This document shows, piece after piece, positions 7,843-17,375 of a DNA stretch of 64,000 nt (the first letter of the stretch is position 1; every line of letters starts with the position of its first letter). The stretch lies in contig NZ_JAGSYA010000003.1 in assembly GCF_025685395.1 (NCBI RefSeq), positions 372,001 to 436,000 of the forward strand, read 5' to 3'. The notes beneath the pieces are model-generated. The model saw nothing but the letters and a program-made list of their open reading frames with translations. It was not told the origin of the DNA and did no database searches. The stretch is from Terriglobus tenax (GTDB lineage Bacteria; Acidobacteriota; Terriglobia; Terriglobales; Acidobacteriaceae). The position numbers and the translations under genes are program-made.

Positions 7843-8403
7843 GTGCTTCGTAAGTCATTCATTTTCTTTGTCTCTCTGGCAGCCGCGCTGCCTGTCGCGC
7901 GCGCTCAGTCCGTTTACACCGCAAGCAGGAAGTTCGACCTTCAGGCGGGTGGCGGTTATTCCATCGCAAAATCTGACTATGCGCCCGAGAAATACCGTGG
8001 GTTCAACCTCTACTTCGATCTGGATTTCCGTCCTCACTGGGGCATTGAAGGCGTCTTCCACCAGGTCAACCAGCCGAGCCCGGGCAAGATGTATGAGCGC
8101 ACCTACGAGATAGGTCCGCGCTACACCCGCCAGTACAAGGACGGCCTCTTCCGTCCCTATGTCAAAGCCATGTATGGCCGTGGCGTCTACAACTATCCCA
8201 ACGACGTCGCCAACCTGGCCTACAACCTGTTTGCCGGCGGCGGTGGCCTTGACGTCCGGGTCCATCCGCGCATCAACGTCCGTGTCTTCGACTACGAGTA
8301 CCAGCGGTGGCTCAGCTTCCCGCCGAACGGCCTCTCGCCCCAGGTGGTTTCCTTCGGCGTGGCCTACCACTTCGGCTCTGACAGCCGTTTCCCGAAGCAC
8401 TAA
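7843..8403 (+). CDS. Small outer-membrane beta-barrel protein
   Basis: A 186-residue protein with a signal peptide (FIFFVSLAAALPVARAQ) followed by alternating hydrophobic and polar strands rich in Tyr, Phe and Gly, e.g. FDLQAGGGYSIAKSDY, FRPYVKAMYGRGVYNYPND and VSFGVAYHFGSDSRF. This is the pattern of an eight-stranded OmpA/OmpW-like barrel. The start is a GTG at 7843; no better ATG exists. It stands alone between terminators. Function could be adhesion, small-molecule passage or a structural role; sequence alone does not say. Confidence 0.7.
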   Translation: MLRKSFIFFVSLAAALPVARAQSVYTASRKFDLQAGGGYSIAKSDYAPEKYRGFNLYFDLDFRPHWGIEGVFHQVNQPSPGKMYERTYEIGPRYTRQYKDGLFRPYVKAMYGRGVYNYPNDVANLAYNLFAGGGGLDVRVHPRINVRVFDYEYQRWLSFPPNGLSPQVVSFGVAYHFGSDSRFPKH

Positions 8404-8410
8404 GCAAGAA

Positions 8411-8432
8411 TCCCAGGGTTTGGGCCCTGGGA
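8411..8432 (+). terminator. Hairpin after the barrel gene
   Basis: TCCCAGGG and CCCTGGGA form an 8-base perfect stem, extended outwards with one mismatch by AGCAAGA and TCTTGCT. It lies just past the stop of the barrel gene and may act with the stronger hairpin at 8467-8500. Confidence 0.6.
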
Positions 8433-8466
8433 CTCTTGCTCAAGACAACCTGGTATTCTCACCAGG

Positions 8467-8500
8467 CAGAAAAGCCCCGGCGATGGCCGGGGCTTTTCTG
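8467..8500. terminator. Bidirectional terminator between convergent barrel genes
   Basis: CAGAAAAGCCCCGGC and GCCGGGGCTTTTCTG form a perfect 15-base stem with a 4-base loop. T-runs within the outer stem on both strands suit a two-way terminator for the convergent genes on each side. Confidence 0.85.
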
Positions 8501-8517
8501 TTGCTGCGGAAGCTGTT

Positions 8518-9114
8518 TTAGAAGTGGTATGCGAAGCCGACCGCCGGTGTGGAGATGACGGTGTAGCGACGGGTCGCGACGGCATCCAGGCCAAAGTTCG
8601 GTGCCTTCAGAACGAAGGCGCGATATTCCAGGCGCAGATCCCAGCTCGGGCTCAGCTCATAGGCCACGCCGCCGCCAAACAGGGCGCCGATGTTGGTGTT
8701 CTGCTTCGTGTCCAGGCTGGTGGTGCCGAAGTCGCGGATCGGGCTCATAATGTAGCCGCCTACGCCAACTTCAACAAAGGGGTTGTAGTTCTTGTAATTG
8801 CGCGAATACACATACGCGCCGGTAATCTCCTGCTGACGGACGTGCACAGCGGGCCGCGTGAAGCTGGTGCGGTAGTAATCCGTGTACTGCGAGAAGGAGT
8901 AGTTCAGCTCCAGGCCGCTGCGCGGGGTTACCAGGTAACGATAGCTGAGCAAACCGCCCATCGTCATGCTGGCATTCAACTGGGAGCCGTTTCCGTTGAC
9001 CTGGGGCTGCCAGACGCCGATAGCACTCACGCTAATGTCCTGCCGGCTCTCCTGCGCCATCATTGCACTGCCGGCACTCAGCAGCAGTGCACCCAACAAC
9101 ATCCTCTTCATCAT
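8518..9114 (-). CDS. Outer-membrane beta-barrel protein
   Basis: A 198-residue exported barrel protein. The start is taken at the first of two consecutive ATGs (MMKRMLLGALLLSAGSAMMAQ), which opens a clean signal peptide and has AAGGGA about 10 bases upstream. The mature part has alternating strands such as GLLSYRYLVTPRSGLELNYS, EITGAYVYSRNYKNYNPFVE and WDLRLEYRAFVLKAPNFG and ends VGFAYHF with a terminal aromatic, the usual signal for outer-membrane assembly. It resembles OmpA/OmpW-like acidobacterial barrels. It is convergent with the barrel gene on its left across a shared terminator. No substrate can be assigned. Confidence 0.72.
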   Translation of the reverse strand: MMKRMLLGALLLSAGSAMMAQESRQDISVSAIGVWQPQVNGNGSQLNASMTMGGLLSYRYLVTPRSGLELNYSFSQYTDYYRTSFTRPAVHVRQQEITGAYVYSRNYKNYNPFVEVGVGGYIMSPIRDFGTTSLDTKQNTNIGALFGGGVAYELSPSWDLRLEYRAFVLKAPNFGLDAVATRRYTVISTPAVGFAYHF

Positions 9115-9304
9115 GCTTCGGTCAATCCCTTCAAAATCGCGCGGAACTCCACCGCCAGAGTCTGGCCGGCAAAAAGACTGGAGCAATCCACTGCAAACAA
9201 TTGTACCTGTCCAGATGCCGTCCCCGGTTGGACGATTCTGCACCATCTGCGGTGAGGTATCCTTCGGCAGAAATCTGCCTGCCCCATCCTGGAGACCGCA
9301 ACCG

Positions 9305-9883
9305 ATGCTCGAACATATGTTTCACCTGCCCCAGACCGTCACTCTGCTCGAGAAAATTCTGCGCCCGGTCATTGTTTATCTGTGTCTTATCGTCTTTCTC
9401 CGGCTGTTTGGAAAGCGGGAACTGGCCCAGCTCAACCCCTTTGACCTGGTCGTTCTTCTCTCCCTCTCCAACACCGTGCAGAATGCCATCATCGGCGACG
9501 ACAACTCGGTCTCCGGCGGCGTCATCGGCGCATTTGCCCTGCTGGCCATCAACTGGTTCATCAGTGTCCTGCTCTTCCGCTCTCCCAAGCTGGACCACGC
9601 CCTCCAGGGAGAAGCAACCATCCTCATCCGCCACGGCGAAATCGACCGCAAGGCGATGGAGAAGGAACACCTCACCGACCAGGACCTGCTCACGGTCATG
9701 CACAAAGAAGGCTTTGCCTCTCTGGAGTCCGTCGACCTCTGTAGCCTGCAACCCAACGGGACCTTTTACGTCGAGGGCAGAAAGCCCTCCTTCGCAGAAC
9801 AGACCGCCAGCGATCTGAAGCTCAGCATCGAGTCGCTGCGGAAGGAGATTGCCGCCCTGCGTGCGCAGCTGGAGCAGTCCTAA
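9305..9883 (+). CDS. YetF/DUF421-family membrane protein
   Basis: A 192-residue protein with three hydrophobic segments (IVYLCLIVFLRLFG, LVVLLSLSNTVQNAI, VIGAFALLAINWFISVLLF), then a soluble domain (EATILIRHGEIDRKAMEKEH, then LTVMHKEGFASLESVDLCSL, then QPNGTFYVEGRKP) and a coiled C-terminus. GKRELAQLNPFDLVVLLSLS is the signature of the YetF/DUF421 family. In Bacillus, family members influence spore germinant reception; the biochemical role elsewhere is unknown. The ATG at 9305 is the likely start; the longer frame has no family resemblance. It stands alone after a 190-base divergent gap. Confidence 0.82.
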   Translation: MLEHMFHLPQTVTLLEKILRPVIVYLCLIVFLRLFGKRELAQLNPFDLVVLLSLSNTVQNAIIGDDNSVSGGVIGAFALLAINWFISVLLFRSPKLDHALQGEATILIRHGEIDRKAMEKEHLTDQDLLTVMHKEGFASLESVDLCSLQPNGTFYVEGRKPSFAEQTASDLKLSIESLRKEIAALRAQLEQS

Positions 9884-9943
9884 GACGCGCTCCCGCCGCG
9901 CTCCGCGAAAACTGTCCATTCCTCAGGACAGCCGCCGGAACTC

Positions 9944-10132
9944 TTATCCCTGCGCTTTGTCGATTTTTGCAACAGCTTTCTGGTACCGCTCCGGAGGCTC
10001 CGCAAGCCGCGCATCGCGTAAAGCCGCGCGATATCCGCCTGTATAAATGGAGTACATCACGGCCAGCGCGCAGCCTATGCCGAACATAAAGCCGAACAAG
10101 AAACCAAAGATCGCGCCCCAGTGGAATTCCAT
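9944..10132 (-). CDS. 62-residue membrane protein
   Basis: A short ORF on the minus strand encodes 62 residues starting MEFHWGAIFGFLFGFMFGIG and continuing CALAVMYSIYTGG, a single membrane helix with a Gly/Phe small-residue face. A soluble, charged tail (RAALRDARLAEPPERYQKAV) follows. It is divergent from acs, 67 bases away. No clear ribosome-binding site is visible, which lowers confidence, but the composition is coding-like and the charged tail is regular. No family recognised. Confidence 0.45.
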   Translation of the reverse strand: MEFHWGAIFGFLFGFMFGIGCALAVMYSIYTGGYRAALRDARLAEPPERYQKAVAKIDKAQG

Positions 10133-10199
10133 GCGCTGAGTGTACCTGTGGCCAGTCGTTGTTTTGAGAAAGTACAATCGTCGTCTCATTAGGAGCCGC

Positions 10200-12158
10200 A
10201 TGTCGACTGTGTCTGAAACAAGCTTTAGTTCACTGTTACGTGAGAACCGGGTCTTCCAGCCTCTGGCGGAGTTTTCTGAGAAGGCCCACATTAAATCGCG
10301 CGAACAATACGACGCGATGTACCGCCGCTCAATCGATCAGCCTGAAGAGTTCTGGGCAGACGCCGCACGCGAGCTCGACTGGTTCGAGCCCTGGGACAAG
10401 GTCCTGGAATGGAACCTTCCGTGGGCCAAATGGTTTGTCGGCGGCAAGCTGAACCTCTGCTACAACGCTGTCGACCGCCATGCGCTGGGCAGCCGCGCGC
10501 AAAAGCCGGCCATCATCTGGGAAGGCGAGCCGGGCGAGGTCCGCACCCTCACCTACACCGATCTTTTGTCCGAAGTGCAGCGCGCCGCCAACATGCTCAA
10601 GCACATCGGAGTCCGGAAGGGCGACCGCGTCGCCATCTACATGGGTATGTGCCCGGAGCTGGCCATCGCCCTCCTCGCCTGCGCCCGCATCGGCGCCGTC
10701 CACAATGTCATCTTCGGTGGCTTCGCGGCGCACGCTCTGGTCGACCGTATCAACAACTCCGAGTGTTCCGCCGTCATCACGCAGGACGGCAGCTACCGCC
10801 GCGGCGCGGAGGTCAAGCTGAAGCCCACCGTGGACGAGGCGCTGAAGCAGTGCCCCTCCGTCAAGTCCGTCCTCGTCTATCGCCGTACCGGCAGCGAGCA
10901 GACCATGGTCGATGGCCGCGACTTCTGGTGGCATGAACTGGTCGAGAAGGTCTCGCCCAACTGCCCGGCTGAGCCCATGGACTCCGAAGACCCTCTCTTC
11001 ATCCTCTACACCTCCGGTACCACCGGCACGCCCAAGGGCCTGGTCCACACCACCGGCGGATACGCTGTGGGGACCTACCTCACCAGCAAGTACGTCTTCG
11101 ACCTGCAGGAGCACGATGTTTACTTCTGCACGGCCGACATTGGCTGGATCACCGGTCACAGCTACGTGGTCTATGGCCCGCTGCAGAACGGCACTTCCGT
11201 CCTGATGTACGAGGGCGCGCCGAACCACCCGCAGCCCGACCGCTTCTGGGAGATCATTGACCGGCACAAGGCCACTATCTTCTACACAGCGCCCACCGCC
11301 ATCCGCGCCTTCATCAAGTGGGGCGATGAGTGGGTCAAGAAGCATTCCCTGGCCTCACTTCGTCTGCTCGGCACCGTTGGCGAACCCATCAATCCCGAGG
11401 CATGGATGTGGTTCCACCGCGAGGTCGGCCATGAGCGCTGCCCCATCGCCGATACCTGGTGGCAGACCGAGACCGGCGCGCATATGATCACGCCCATCCC
11501 CGGCGCCATTGCCGCCAAACCCGGTTCGGCGACCGTGCCGTTCTTCGGCATTGACGCGGCCATTGTCACCAAGGAAGGCGAGCCGGTGCCTCCGGGCCAC
11601 GGCGGCCTGCTGGTTATCCGCAAGCCCTGGCCCTCGATGGCGCGCACCATCTACGGCAACCCGGATCGCTACGTCGCCGGTTACTGGTCTGAAATTCCCG
11701 GGGCCTACTTCACCGGCGACGGCGCACGGCGCGACGAGGACGGCTACTTCTGGCTGATGGGCCGCGTTGACGATGTCATCAACGTCAGCGGACACCGCCT
11801 TGGCACCGCCGAGATCGAGTCCGCCCTGGTCGCCCACACCGCTGTTGCGGAGGCTGCGGTCGTCGGCCGTCCGGACGACCTGAAGGGGCAGGCTATCGCA
11901 GCCTTCGTCACGCTGGAAGAGCACGTCACCCCCACCGAAGATCTGAAGCAGGAGCTTCGCAAGTGGGTGGCCAAGGAGATCGGCGCGCTGGCGCGTCCCG
12001 ATGACTTGCGCTTCACGCAGACCCTGCCCAAGACCCGTTCCGGCAAAATCATGCGCCGCCTTCTGCGCGAGCTGGCGACCACCGGCGACGTCAAGGGCGA
12101 CACCACCACCCTCGAAGACTTCGGTGTCATAGCCAAGCTGCGCGAGAACGACGAATAA
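10200..12158 (+). CDS. acs: Acetyl-CoA synthetase (AMP-forming)
   Basis: A 652-residue acyl-CoA synthetase that activates acetate through acetyl-AMP to acetyl-CoA. Motifs in order: [20 protein letters not shown] (P-loop-like ATP site), [30 protein letters not shown] (adenine site), [20 protein letters not shown] with [18 protein letters not shown] (hinge and CoA region), and [17 protein letters not shown], whose Lys is the catalytic residue acetylated in this family. The start at 10200 is backed by AGGAG 5 bases upstream. Length is normal. A terminator-like hairpin follows. Neighbouring genes are unrelated, so it is probably a single transcription unit. Propionyl-CoA synthetase is a less likely alternative. 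Confidence 0.93.
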   Translation: MSTVSETSFSSLLRENRVFQPLAEFSEKAHIKSREQYDAMYRRSIDQPEEFWADAARELDWFEPWDKVLEWNLPWAKWFVGGKLNLCYNAVDRHALGSRAQKPAIIWEGEPGEVRTLTYTDLLSEVQRAANMLKHIGVRKGDRVAIYMGMCPELAIALLACARIGAVHNVIFGGFAAHALVDRINNSECSAVITQDGSYRRGAEVKLKPTVDEALKQCPSVKSVLVYRRTGSEQTMVDGRDFWWHELVEKVSPNCPAEPMDSEDPLFILYTSGTTGTPKGLVHTTGGYAVGTYLTSKYVFDLQEHDVYFCTADIGWITGHSYVVYGPLQNGTSVLMYEGAPNHPQPDRFWEIIDRHKATIFYTAPTAIRAFIKWGDEWVKKHSLASLRLLGTVGEPINPEAWMWFHREVGHERCPIADTWWQTETGAHMITPIPGAIAAKPGSATVPFFGIDAAIVTKEGEPVPPGHGGLLVIRKPWPSMARTIYGNPDRYVAGYWSEIPGAYFTGDGARRDEDGYFWLMGRVDDVINVSGHRLGTAEIESALVAHTAVAEAAVVGRPDDLKGQAIAAFVTLEEHVTPTEDLKQELRKWVAKEIGALARPDDLRFTQTLPKTRSGKIMRRLLRELATTGDVKGDTTTLEDFGVIAKLRENDE

Positions 12159-12166
12159 TTCCTGAT

Positions 12167-12191
12167 GGCGGGCAGACACTCTCTGCCCGCC
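12167..12191 (+). terminator. Terminator-like hairpin after acs
   Basis: GGCGGGCAGA and TCTGCCCGCC make a perfect 10-base stem with a 5-base loop, 8 bases after the acs stop. The T-run (TTCTTTTT) comes only about 20 bases later, so termination is likely but not ideal. Confidence 0.65.
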
Positions 12192-12277
12192 TGCATCCTA
12201 GCTTGCAATTCTTTTTCCCGGCGCCTCATGCATCCTGCGTGATGCGCCGATGGTCAGAGTAAGCAAGGAGATCAGGG

Positions 12278-12868
12278 ATGCGTCTGGCAGCGATAGCCTC
12301 GGTTTGTCTCACACTCGTGTGCGCCGCCACCATGATGCGCGCCGCGGAACGTGACTCCGAGAACAGCGGCGACCTGGATGTTTCCCCGGCAACTGTTCTT
12401 CATCTCCCGGCCCTCTTTCAGGCGCCTACCCTCCACGTTCTACAAGCAGACTTTGCGTACACGGCTCCTTCTGCCCCCTCAGCCGGTCGGTTTGAGCAGT
12501 GGACCAGCCGCCTCAGAATGCGCAGCTACCTGCCGCTGTCGCCGTACAACGCTCTTTCTGTCTCTCATCCGGCTTTCGGTCAGATGGGCGAATTGCCCTT
12601 GTATGCCGGGGGCATGTTGCGCCGGTTGCCGCAGGCACCGGAAAACTCCTCCATGCAGATACGCAGCATCGCCCGCTCGCTGTATGGGCGCATCAACCTC
12701 GATGCAGGTCTGCGCGCCCTCGACCGTGCCCATGGCCTGGTAGCCACTGCTGGCTTCAGCACGCGCTTTGGCCGCTTTTCCGTGGAGCGCGGCGAAAGCC
12801 AGGGCTACGGCTCCATCACCTCCATGCGTCCGGTCACCATTGCGCGCTTTGAACTGAATCTGCGCTGA
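12278..12868 (+). CDS. Exported protein of unknown function
   Basis: A 196-residue protein with a signal peptide (MRLAAIASVCLTLVCAATMM, cleavage near residue 22) and an AGCAAGGAGATCAGGG ribosome-binding region right before the ATG. The mature part lacks long hydrophobic segments; alternating residues near the C-terminus (VATAGFSTRFGRFSVERGES) hint at beta strands. I recognise no family. It stands between acs and a histidine kinase and ends 66 bases before the latter. Confidence 0.6.
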   Translation: MRLAAIASVCLTLVCAATMMRAAERDSENSGDLDVSPATVLHLPALFQAPTLHVLQADFAYTAPSAPSAGRFEQWTSRLRMRSYLPLSPYNALSVSHPAFGQMGELPLYAGGMLRRLPQAPENSSMQIRSIARSLYGRINLDAGLRALDRAHGLVATAGFSTRFGRFSVERGESQGYGSITSMRPVTIARFELNLR

Positions 12869-12934
12869 ATCTGCCAGGCCAACACGGTTTCTCTTGCCTT
12901 TCCGAATGCGTAGGATGCATAAGGTGAGTAGGCA

Positions 12935-15310
12935 ATGAAAAGCACCCTGGTACGGGACGAACAGTTACGGCTCCGCGCGCTTGAGCAATATGAGATTCTC
13001 GACACGCCGGCTGACTCCGCGCTGGACGACATTGCACGCCTGGCCGCACAGATCTGCAATGCACCGGCGGTCGCCATTGGCTTTCTGGACTCTGACCGCA
13101 TCTGGTTCAAGTCGCATCCCTTGTGGCAGACCTCCGAGTTCGCTCGCACTGCCTTTCCCGGCGACGAAACCCTGCAGGACGTCAACCTCTACGAGATTCC
13201 GGACCTGTCGCGCAACAAGCGCTTTGGCGCGGACGGAATCGAGATCGACGGCAGTACCTACCGCTTCTACGCCGGAGCTCCGCTCATCACGCCGGAGGGC
13301 GCGCGCATCGGCCTGCTTTGCATTCTGGACACGGTGCCACGCACGCTGAACGAGCAACAGGTTCTGGCGATGGAGGTGCTCTCCCGGCAGATCGTCACCC
13401 GTCTGGAGCTGACCACGCGCATGCGCACCATGGACCGCGTGGCACGCACCCGCCAGCGCGTCGAGACGGCGCTCACCGTTGAGCGCAACTTCGTCTCAGC
13501 CGTACTGGATACGGTCGGTGCCCTGGTTGTGGTGCTCGACACCGCGGGGCGCGTCGTGCGCTTCAATCGTGCCTGCGAGGTCATCTCCGGCTACCAGGTC
13601 TCTGACCTGATGGGCCAGCCGCTCTGGCAGAAGCTGATTCCCGAGGAAGATGTCGAAGACTCCATCGCGACCTTTGAGAGCATCGCGCAGGGCAACTTCC
13701 CGGCCACCTTTGAAAACTTCTGGCGGACGCGCGAAGGCAGCCTGCGCCACATTGCATGGACGGCCACCGGCCTGCTGGATGAGCAGAACGAAGTTGCCTT
13801 CATCATCGCCACCGGTATTGACGTCACGCTGCAGCGCGAGGCCGAAGCCACCTTGCGGGAGAGTGAAGCTCGCTATCGCCAGTTGATTGAAGGCTCCCTC
13901 GGCATGGTCTTCACCCACGCGGAAGACGGCACGCTGATCAGTGTCAATAGCTACGGCGCAGCCAGCCTGGGTTACAGCATTGAAGAGATGGTCGGCCGCC
14001 CGCTGGGCGACTTCGTTCCCGAAGACGAAGCCGACTCCCTCGGTCTTTATCTGCGCGAGATTGGCAGCAGCGGCGAGGCCAAGGGCGAGCTTCGCCTGTG
14101 CCATCGCAACGGCGACACGCACGTGCTCGCGTATCGCAACCGCCTCGTCCGGCTCGATGCCCGCACCGCCTACGTGCTCGGCTTCGGCATCGACATCACC
14201 GAGAAGGTGCGTGCTGAAGAGCGCCTGCGCGTCCTGCGCCGCCAGAGCGATTCCATCCTGGCCAGCGTCGGCGACGGCATCCTCGGTATAGACCTCTCCG
14301 GCTCCATCACCGTAGCGAACCCGGCAGGCGCGCAGATTCTCGGCTACAAGCCGCAGGACCTGCTCGGCCTGAACCTGCATGACACCATCCACCACACACG
14401 CGCCGATGGCTCACCGAACCCGCACGAAGGTTCAAAGATCCAGGAAGCCGTGCACCTCTCCGAGCCGGTGCGCGTCAGCGACGAGATCTTCTGGCGCAAG
14501 GACGGCACCAGCGTCCCGGTGGATTACGTTGCGACCCCTCTGCTCGACGACGGGGAAGCGGTCGGTGTCGTCGTAGCCTTTGCGGACACAACCGCCAGAC
14601 GCGAGCTGGATCGCATGAAAGATGAGTTCGTCTCCACCGTCTCGCATGAGCTGCGTACGCCGCTCACCTCGCTGCGCGCGGCCCTCGGCATGGTGGCCAG
14701 CGGAGTCCTGCAGACGCGGCCGGATAAAGCGCGGCAGATGCTCGACATCGCTGTTGGTAACACCGACCGGCTCATCAACCTGGTCAACGACATTCTGGAG
14801 TTGGAGCGTATCGGCAGCGGCAAGGCCGAGCTGCACCAGGCCAACGTCTCCATCGGCGAGCTATGTCATCGCGCGGCAGAACTGCAGCAGACCTCCGCCG
14901 CCAAGGCGGGCATTCGCTTCCGCTTCCAGATCGAGAATGTCCATGCCTGGGCCGACCCGGACCGCGTGCTGCAACTGCTCACCAACCTGATCTCCAACGC
15001 CATCAAGTTCTCTCCAGAGGGAAGTGAGATCCTGCTGGCCGCCCACAATGAGCCGGATGGCGAGGTCTGCATCCAGGTGCAGGACCAGGGCCGCGGCATT
15101 CCGGAGGACAAGCTGGAGTTGATCTTTGAACGCTTCCAGCAGGTGGATGCCTCCGACTCCCGCGCCAAGGGCGGCACCGGCCTCGGTCTCGCCATCTGCC
15201 GGTCCATCGTCCAGCAGCACGGCGGTGACATCTGGGTGGAAAGCGCCCTGGGCCGGGGCTCGACCTTCTTCTTCACCCTGCCCAGCCGCCCCAGCAGCAA
15301 CCTGCGCTAA
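12935..15310 (+). CDS. GAF/PAS sensor histidine kinase
   Basis: A 791-residue soluble-looking hybrid sensor without membrane segments. Domains in order: GAF (about 10-165, with IARLAAQICNAPAVAIGFLD), PAS (about 180-305), PAS (about 310-430), PAS (about 435-555), HisKA (about 560-630) with the phospho-acceptor His in FVSTVSHELRTPLTS, and HATPase (about 665-785) with N box LISNAIKFSPEG, G1 box DQGRGIPEDKLELIFERFQ and G2 box GGTGLGLAICRSIVQQHGG. It autophosphorylates in response to an unknown intracellular cue. No response regulator gene is adjacent, so it is an orphan kinase. The three PAS domains suggest redox, light or small-molecule sensing. Confidence 0.9.
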   Translation: MKSTLVRDEQLRLRALEQYEILDTPADSALDDIARLAAQICNAPAVAIGFLDSDRIWFKSHPLWQTSEFARTAFPGDETLQDVNLYEIPDLSRNKRFGADGIEIDGSTYRFYAGAPLITPEGARIGLLCILDTVPRTLNEQQVLAMEVLSRQIVTRLELTTRMRTMDRVARTRQRVETALTVERNFVSAVLDTVGALVVVLDTAGRVVRFNRACEVISGYQVSDLMGQPLWQKLIPEEDVEDSIATFESIAQGNFPATFENFWRTREGSLRHIAWTATGLLDEQNEVAFIIATGIDVTLQREAEATLRESEARYRQLIEGSLGMVFTHAEDGTLISVNSYGAASLGYSIEEMVGRPLGDFVPEDEADSLGLYLREIGSSGEAKGELRLCHRNGDTHVLAYRNRLVRLDARTAYVLGFGIDITEKVRAEERLRVLRRQSDSILASVGDGILGIDLSGSITVANPAGAQILGYKPQDLLGLNLHDTIHHTRADGSPNPHEGSKIQEAVHLSEPVRVSDEIFWRKDGTSVPVDYVATPLLDDGEAVGVVVAFADTTARRELDRMKDEFVSTVSHELRTPLTSLRAALGMVASGVLQTRPDKARQMLDIAVGNTDRLINLVNDILELERIGSGKAELHQANVSIGELCHRAAELQQTSAAKAGIRFRFQIENVHAWADPDRVLQLLTNLISNAIKFSPEGSEILLAAHNEPDGEVCIQVQDQGRGIPEDKLELIFERFQQVDASDSRAKGGTGLGLAICRSIVQQHGGDIWVESALGRGSTFFFTLPSRPSSNLR

Positions 15311-15381
15311 TTTTTTGCTTTGTCATCTCGCGGCGCAGCGGAGATACCTGCTTCTCGCAACGAACAACTCTGAACTCACAA
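15311..15381. repeat. Mosaic intergenic repeat fragment
   Basis: Holds TTTGTCATCTCG followed by CGGCGCAGCGGAGATACCTG and CTTCTCGCAACGAACAAC. The GTCATCTCG and CTGCTTCTC modules recur in other gaps of this window (24.5, 28.7 and 40.0 kb). Confidence 0.55.
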
Positions 15382-15936
15382 CTACTTCGCTCCCGGCTTC
15401 GGCAGCGCGCAGCATTCGCCGGCCAGCGGAGCGTCGTTTGCGCTGGCGTCCATGGCTACCTTCCACTCTCCGTTCACTTTTTTCCAGAGCGTGATGTAGC
15501 GGCCCTCCACCACGACGGGCTGTCCGTTCTTGTCCTTGGAATGGCCTTCGTAGTGGCCCCAGGTGAAGCCGCTGTCGCCGCTGGGCAGCATCTGCGCTCC
15601 CTGTGGCTGCCAGCTCAACTGGTACTCCTTCGGGTCCCACGTGGCCTGTTCGCTGATGGCCAGCTTGCCCATGGTGGCCGCGCGGCCGTTATTCAATACC
15701 ACGGCGTCGTCGGCAAACCAGCTGGCAAAGGCCTTACCGCCGCCCTTTTCCACGGCCAGGTTGAACCGGCCTTCCAGCTCCATCAGGAAGACAACGCCCG
15801 GCGACAGGGTCGGCACTGACAACGGACTGCCCGCGGGCTTCGGCTGGTTGCTTTGTCCGAATCCAAGCTGGGCCGTAGCCGTCTGTGTCGCCACGGCAAA
15901 CACCGCAGCCGCAAGCCAAAGGAACGATCGACGCAT
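15382..15936 (-). CDS. Exported SnoaL/DUF4440-like protein
   Basis: A 184-residue protein with a signal peptide (RRSFLWLAAAVFAVATQTAT, cleavage after TAQ). The mature part has the SnoaL/ketosteroid-isomerase-like layout: an N-terminal helix (MELEGRFNLAVEKGGGKAFA), SWFADDAVVLNNGRAATMGK, and a beta sheet ending VVEGRYITLWKKVNGEWKVA, the diagnostic GxYxxxWKKxxGxWKV ending. DUF4440 proteins bind or isomerise small hydrophobic molecules, but the substrate here is unknown. The start at 15936 gives the cleanest signal peptide. It is divergent from the symporter gene, 32 bases away. Confidence 0.72.
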   Translation of the reverse strand: MRRSFLWLAAAVFAVATQTATAQLGFGQSNQPKPAGSPLSVPTLSPGVVFLMELEGRFNLAVEKGGGKAFASWFADDAVVLNNGRAATMGKLAISEQATWDPKEYQLSWQPQGAQMLPSGDSGFTWGHYEGHSKDKNGQPVVVEGRYITLWKKVNGEWKVAMDASANDAPLAGECCALPKPGAK

Positions 15937-15968
15937 CTTCTCTAAAACCTCTCTTCGACACAGATGAT

Positions 15969-17342
15969 ATGCTCCGCACGATGGCTCTTCCAAAAATGCA
16001 ACGGGCACTCGCCGTGGGCGGGATAACCCTTTTTGCCCTGGCGGCTGCCGCCAGCTTCTCCACCGTCTCGCCTGCCCTTTTAACGCTGGAAGAAGCCTTC
16101 CGTCTGCTCGGCCTCGGCATCTTCGCTGTCTTCGCCTGGAAGCAGCGCTCGCTTACGCCATGGATCTTCTTCGCCATGCTGGCCGGCGGGGAACTCGGCC
16201 ACGACGCGCCGGCCTTTGCAACCAATTTCAAGTTCCTCTCCGACATCTTTTTACGGCTCATCAAGACCATCGTCGCGCCGCTCATCATGGCCTCGCTCAT
16301 CAACGGCATCGCCGGTCACGGAGACCTGCGGCAGGTGGGCCGCATGGGCGTCAAGGCGCTCATCTACTTTGAGGTGGTCACCACCTTCGCCCTGGCCATT
16401 GGCATGGTGGCCATCAACATCAGCAAGGCGGGCGTTGGCCTTGTGCTCCCGGCAGCCAGCGGAACCCTCCCTCCGGCCGTTCCCATGCACTGGCAGGACT
16501 TCATCGTCCATATCTTCCCGGAGAACATTGCCAAGTCCATCGCCGAGGGCCAGATCCTGCAGGTCGCCGTCTTCGCCACTATCTTCGGCATCGGTCTCGC
16601 CCTGCTGCCGGAAGCCAAGCGCACCCCGCTGGTTCGCATCACAGAGTCCTTTGCCGAGGCCATGTTCAAGTTCACGGGCCTCGTCATGTACCTGGCTCCC
16701 CTGGCTGTGGGAGCCGCCATGGCTTACACCGTCGCGCACGCCGGAGCCAGCGTCCTGCTGCCGCTCGGCAAGCTGCTACTGACGCTTTATGCGTCGATCG
16801 TCATCTTCGTGCTGATCATTCTGGTGCCCATCGCCCTGTGGGCCAGGGTGCCGCTGCGCCGCTTCGCGGAGTTCGTCGCGGAACCGGCGACCATTGCCTT
16901 CGCCACCGCCACGTCGGAAGCCGCATTGCCCACTGCCATGGAAAACATGGAGAGTTTCGGCATCCCCCGCCGCGTCGTCTCCTTCGTCATTCCTACCGGC
17001 TATAGCTTCAACCTCGACGGATCCGCGCTTTATTTGTCCATGGCCTCTCTGTTTGTCGCGCAGTCGGCCAACATCCACATGGGCTGGGGAGAGCAGGCTA
17101 TGATGCTGGCCATGCTGGTGCTCACCAGCAAGGGAGTCGCCGGCGTGCCGCGCGCCGTCCTGGTCGTCCTGATGGCCACCGCTACCACCTTCAACCTGCC
17201 CATGGAGCCGATGCTCGTCCTTTTGGGGGTAGACGCCGTCATGGATATGGGGCGTACTGCTTTAAACGTGGTTGGCAACTGCCTGGCCTGTGTCGTCATC
17301 GCACGCTGGGAAGGCGAGCTACCGGCGTATACTGAGGAGTAA
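15969..17342 (+). CDS. Dicarboxylate/amino-acid:cation symporter (DAACS family)
   Basis: A 457-residue membrane protein of the DctA/GltP family, importing C4-dicarboxylates or acidic amino acids with Na+ or H+. The signature region is present: FATATSEAALPTAMENMESF, then VVSFVIPTGYSFNLDGSALY, matching the family TSSSxxALP...GYSFNLDG motif. The first serine-rich stretch is reduced to TATSEAA, which fits substrate-range variants. Eight or so hydrophobic segments and two re-entrant loops are predicted from the pattern. The ATG at 15969 (MLRTMALPKM) is taken as start. It is followed after 33 bases by the DXS-family gene, possibly co-transcribed. Substrate cannot be fixed from sequence. Confidence 0.88.
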   Translation: MLRTMALPKMQRALAVGGITLFALAAAASFSTVSPALLTLEEAFRLLGLGIFAVFAWKQRSLTPWIFFAMLAGGELGHDAPAFATNFKFLSDIFLRLIKTIVAPLIMASLINGIAGHGDLRQVGRMGVKALIYFEVVTTFALAIGMVAINISKAGVGLVLPAASGTLPPAVPMHWQDFIVHIFPENIAKSIAEGQILQVAVFATIFGIGLALLPEAKRTPLVRITESFAEAMFKFTGLVMYLAPLAVGAAMAYTVAHAGASVLLPLGKLLLTLYASIVIFVLIILVPIALWARVPLRRFAEFVAEPATIAFATATSEAALPTAMENMESFGIPRRVVSFVIPTGYSFNLDGSALYLSMASLFVAQSANIHMGWGEQAMMLAMLVLTSKGVAGVPRAVLVVLMATATTFNLPMEPMLVLLGVDAVMDMGRTALNVVGNCLACVVIARWEGELPAYTEE

Positions 17343-17375
17343 CCCCGGCGGCTTTTGACCGTCGAAAACATAACG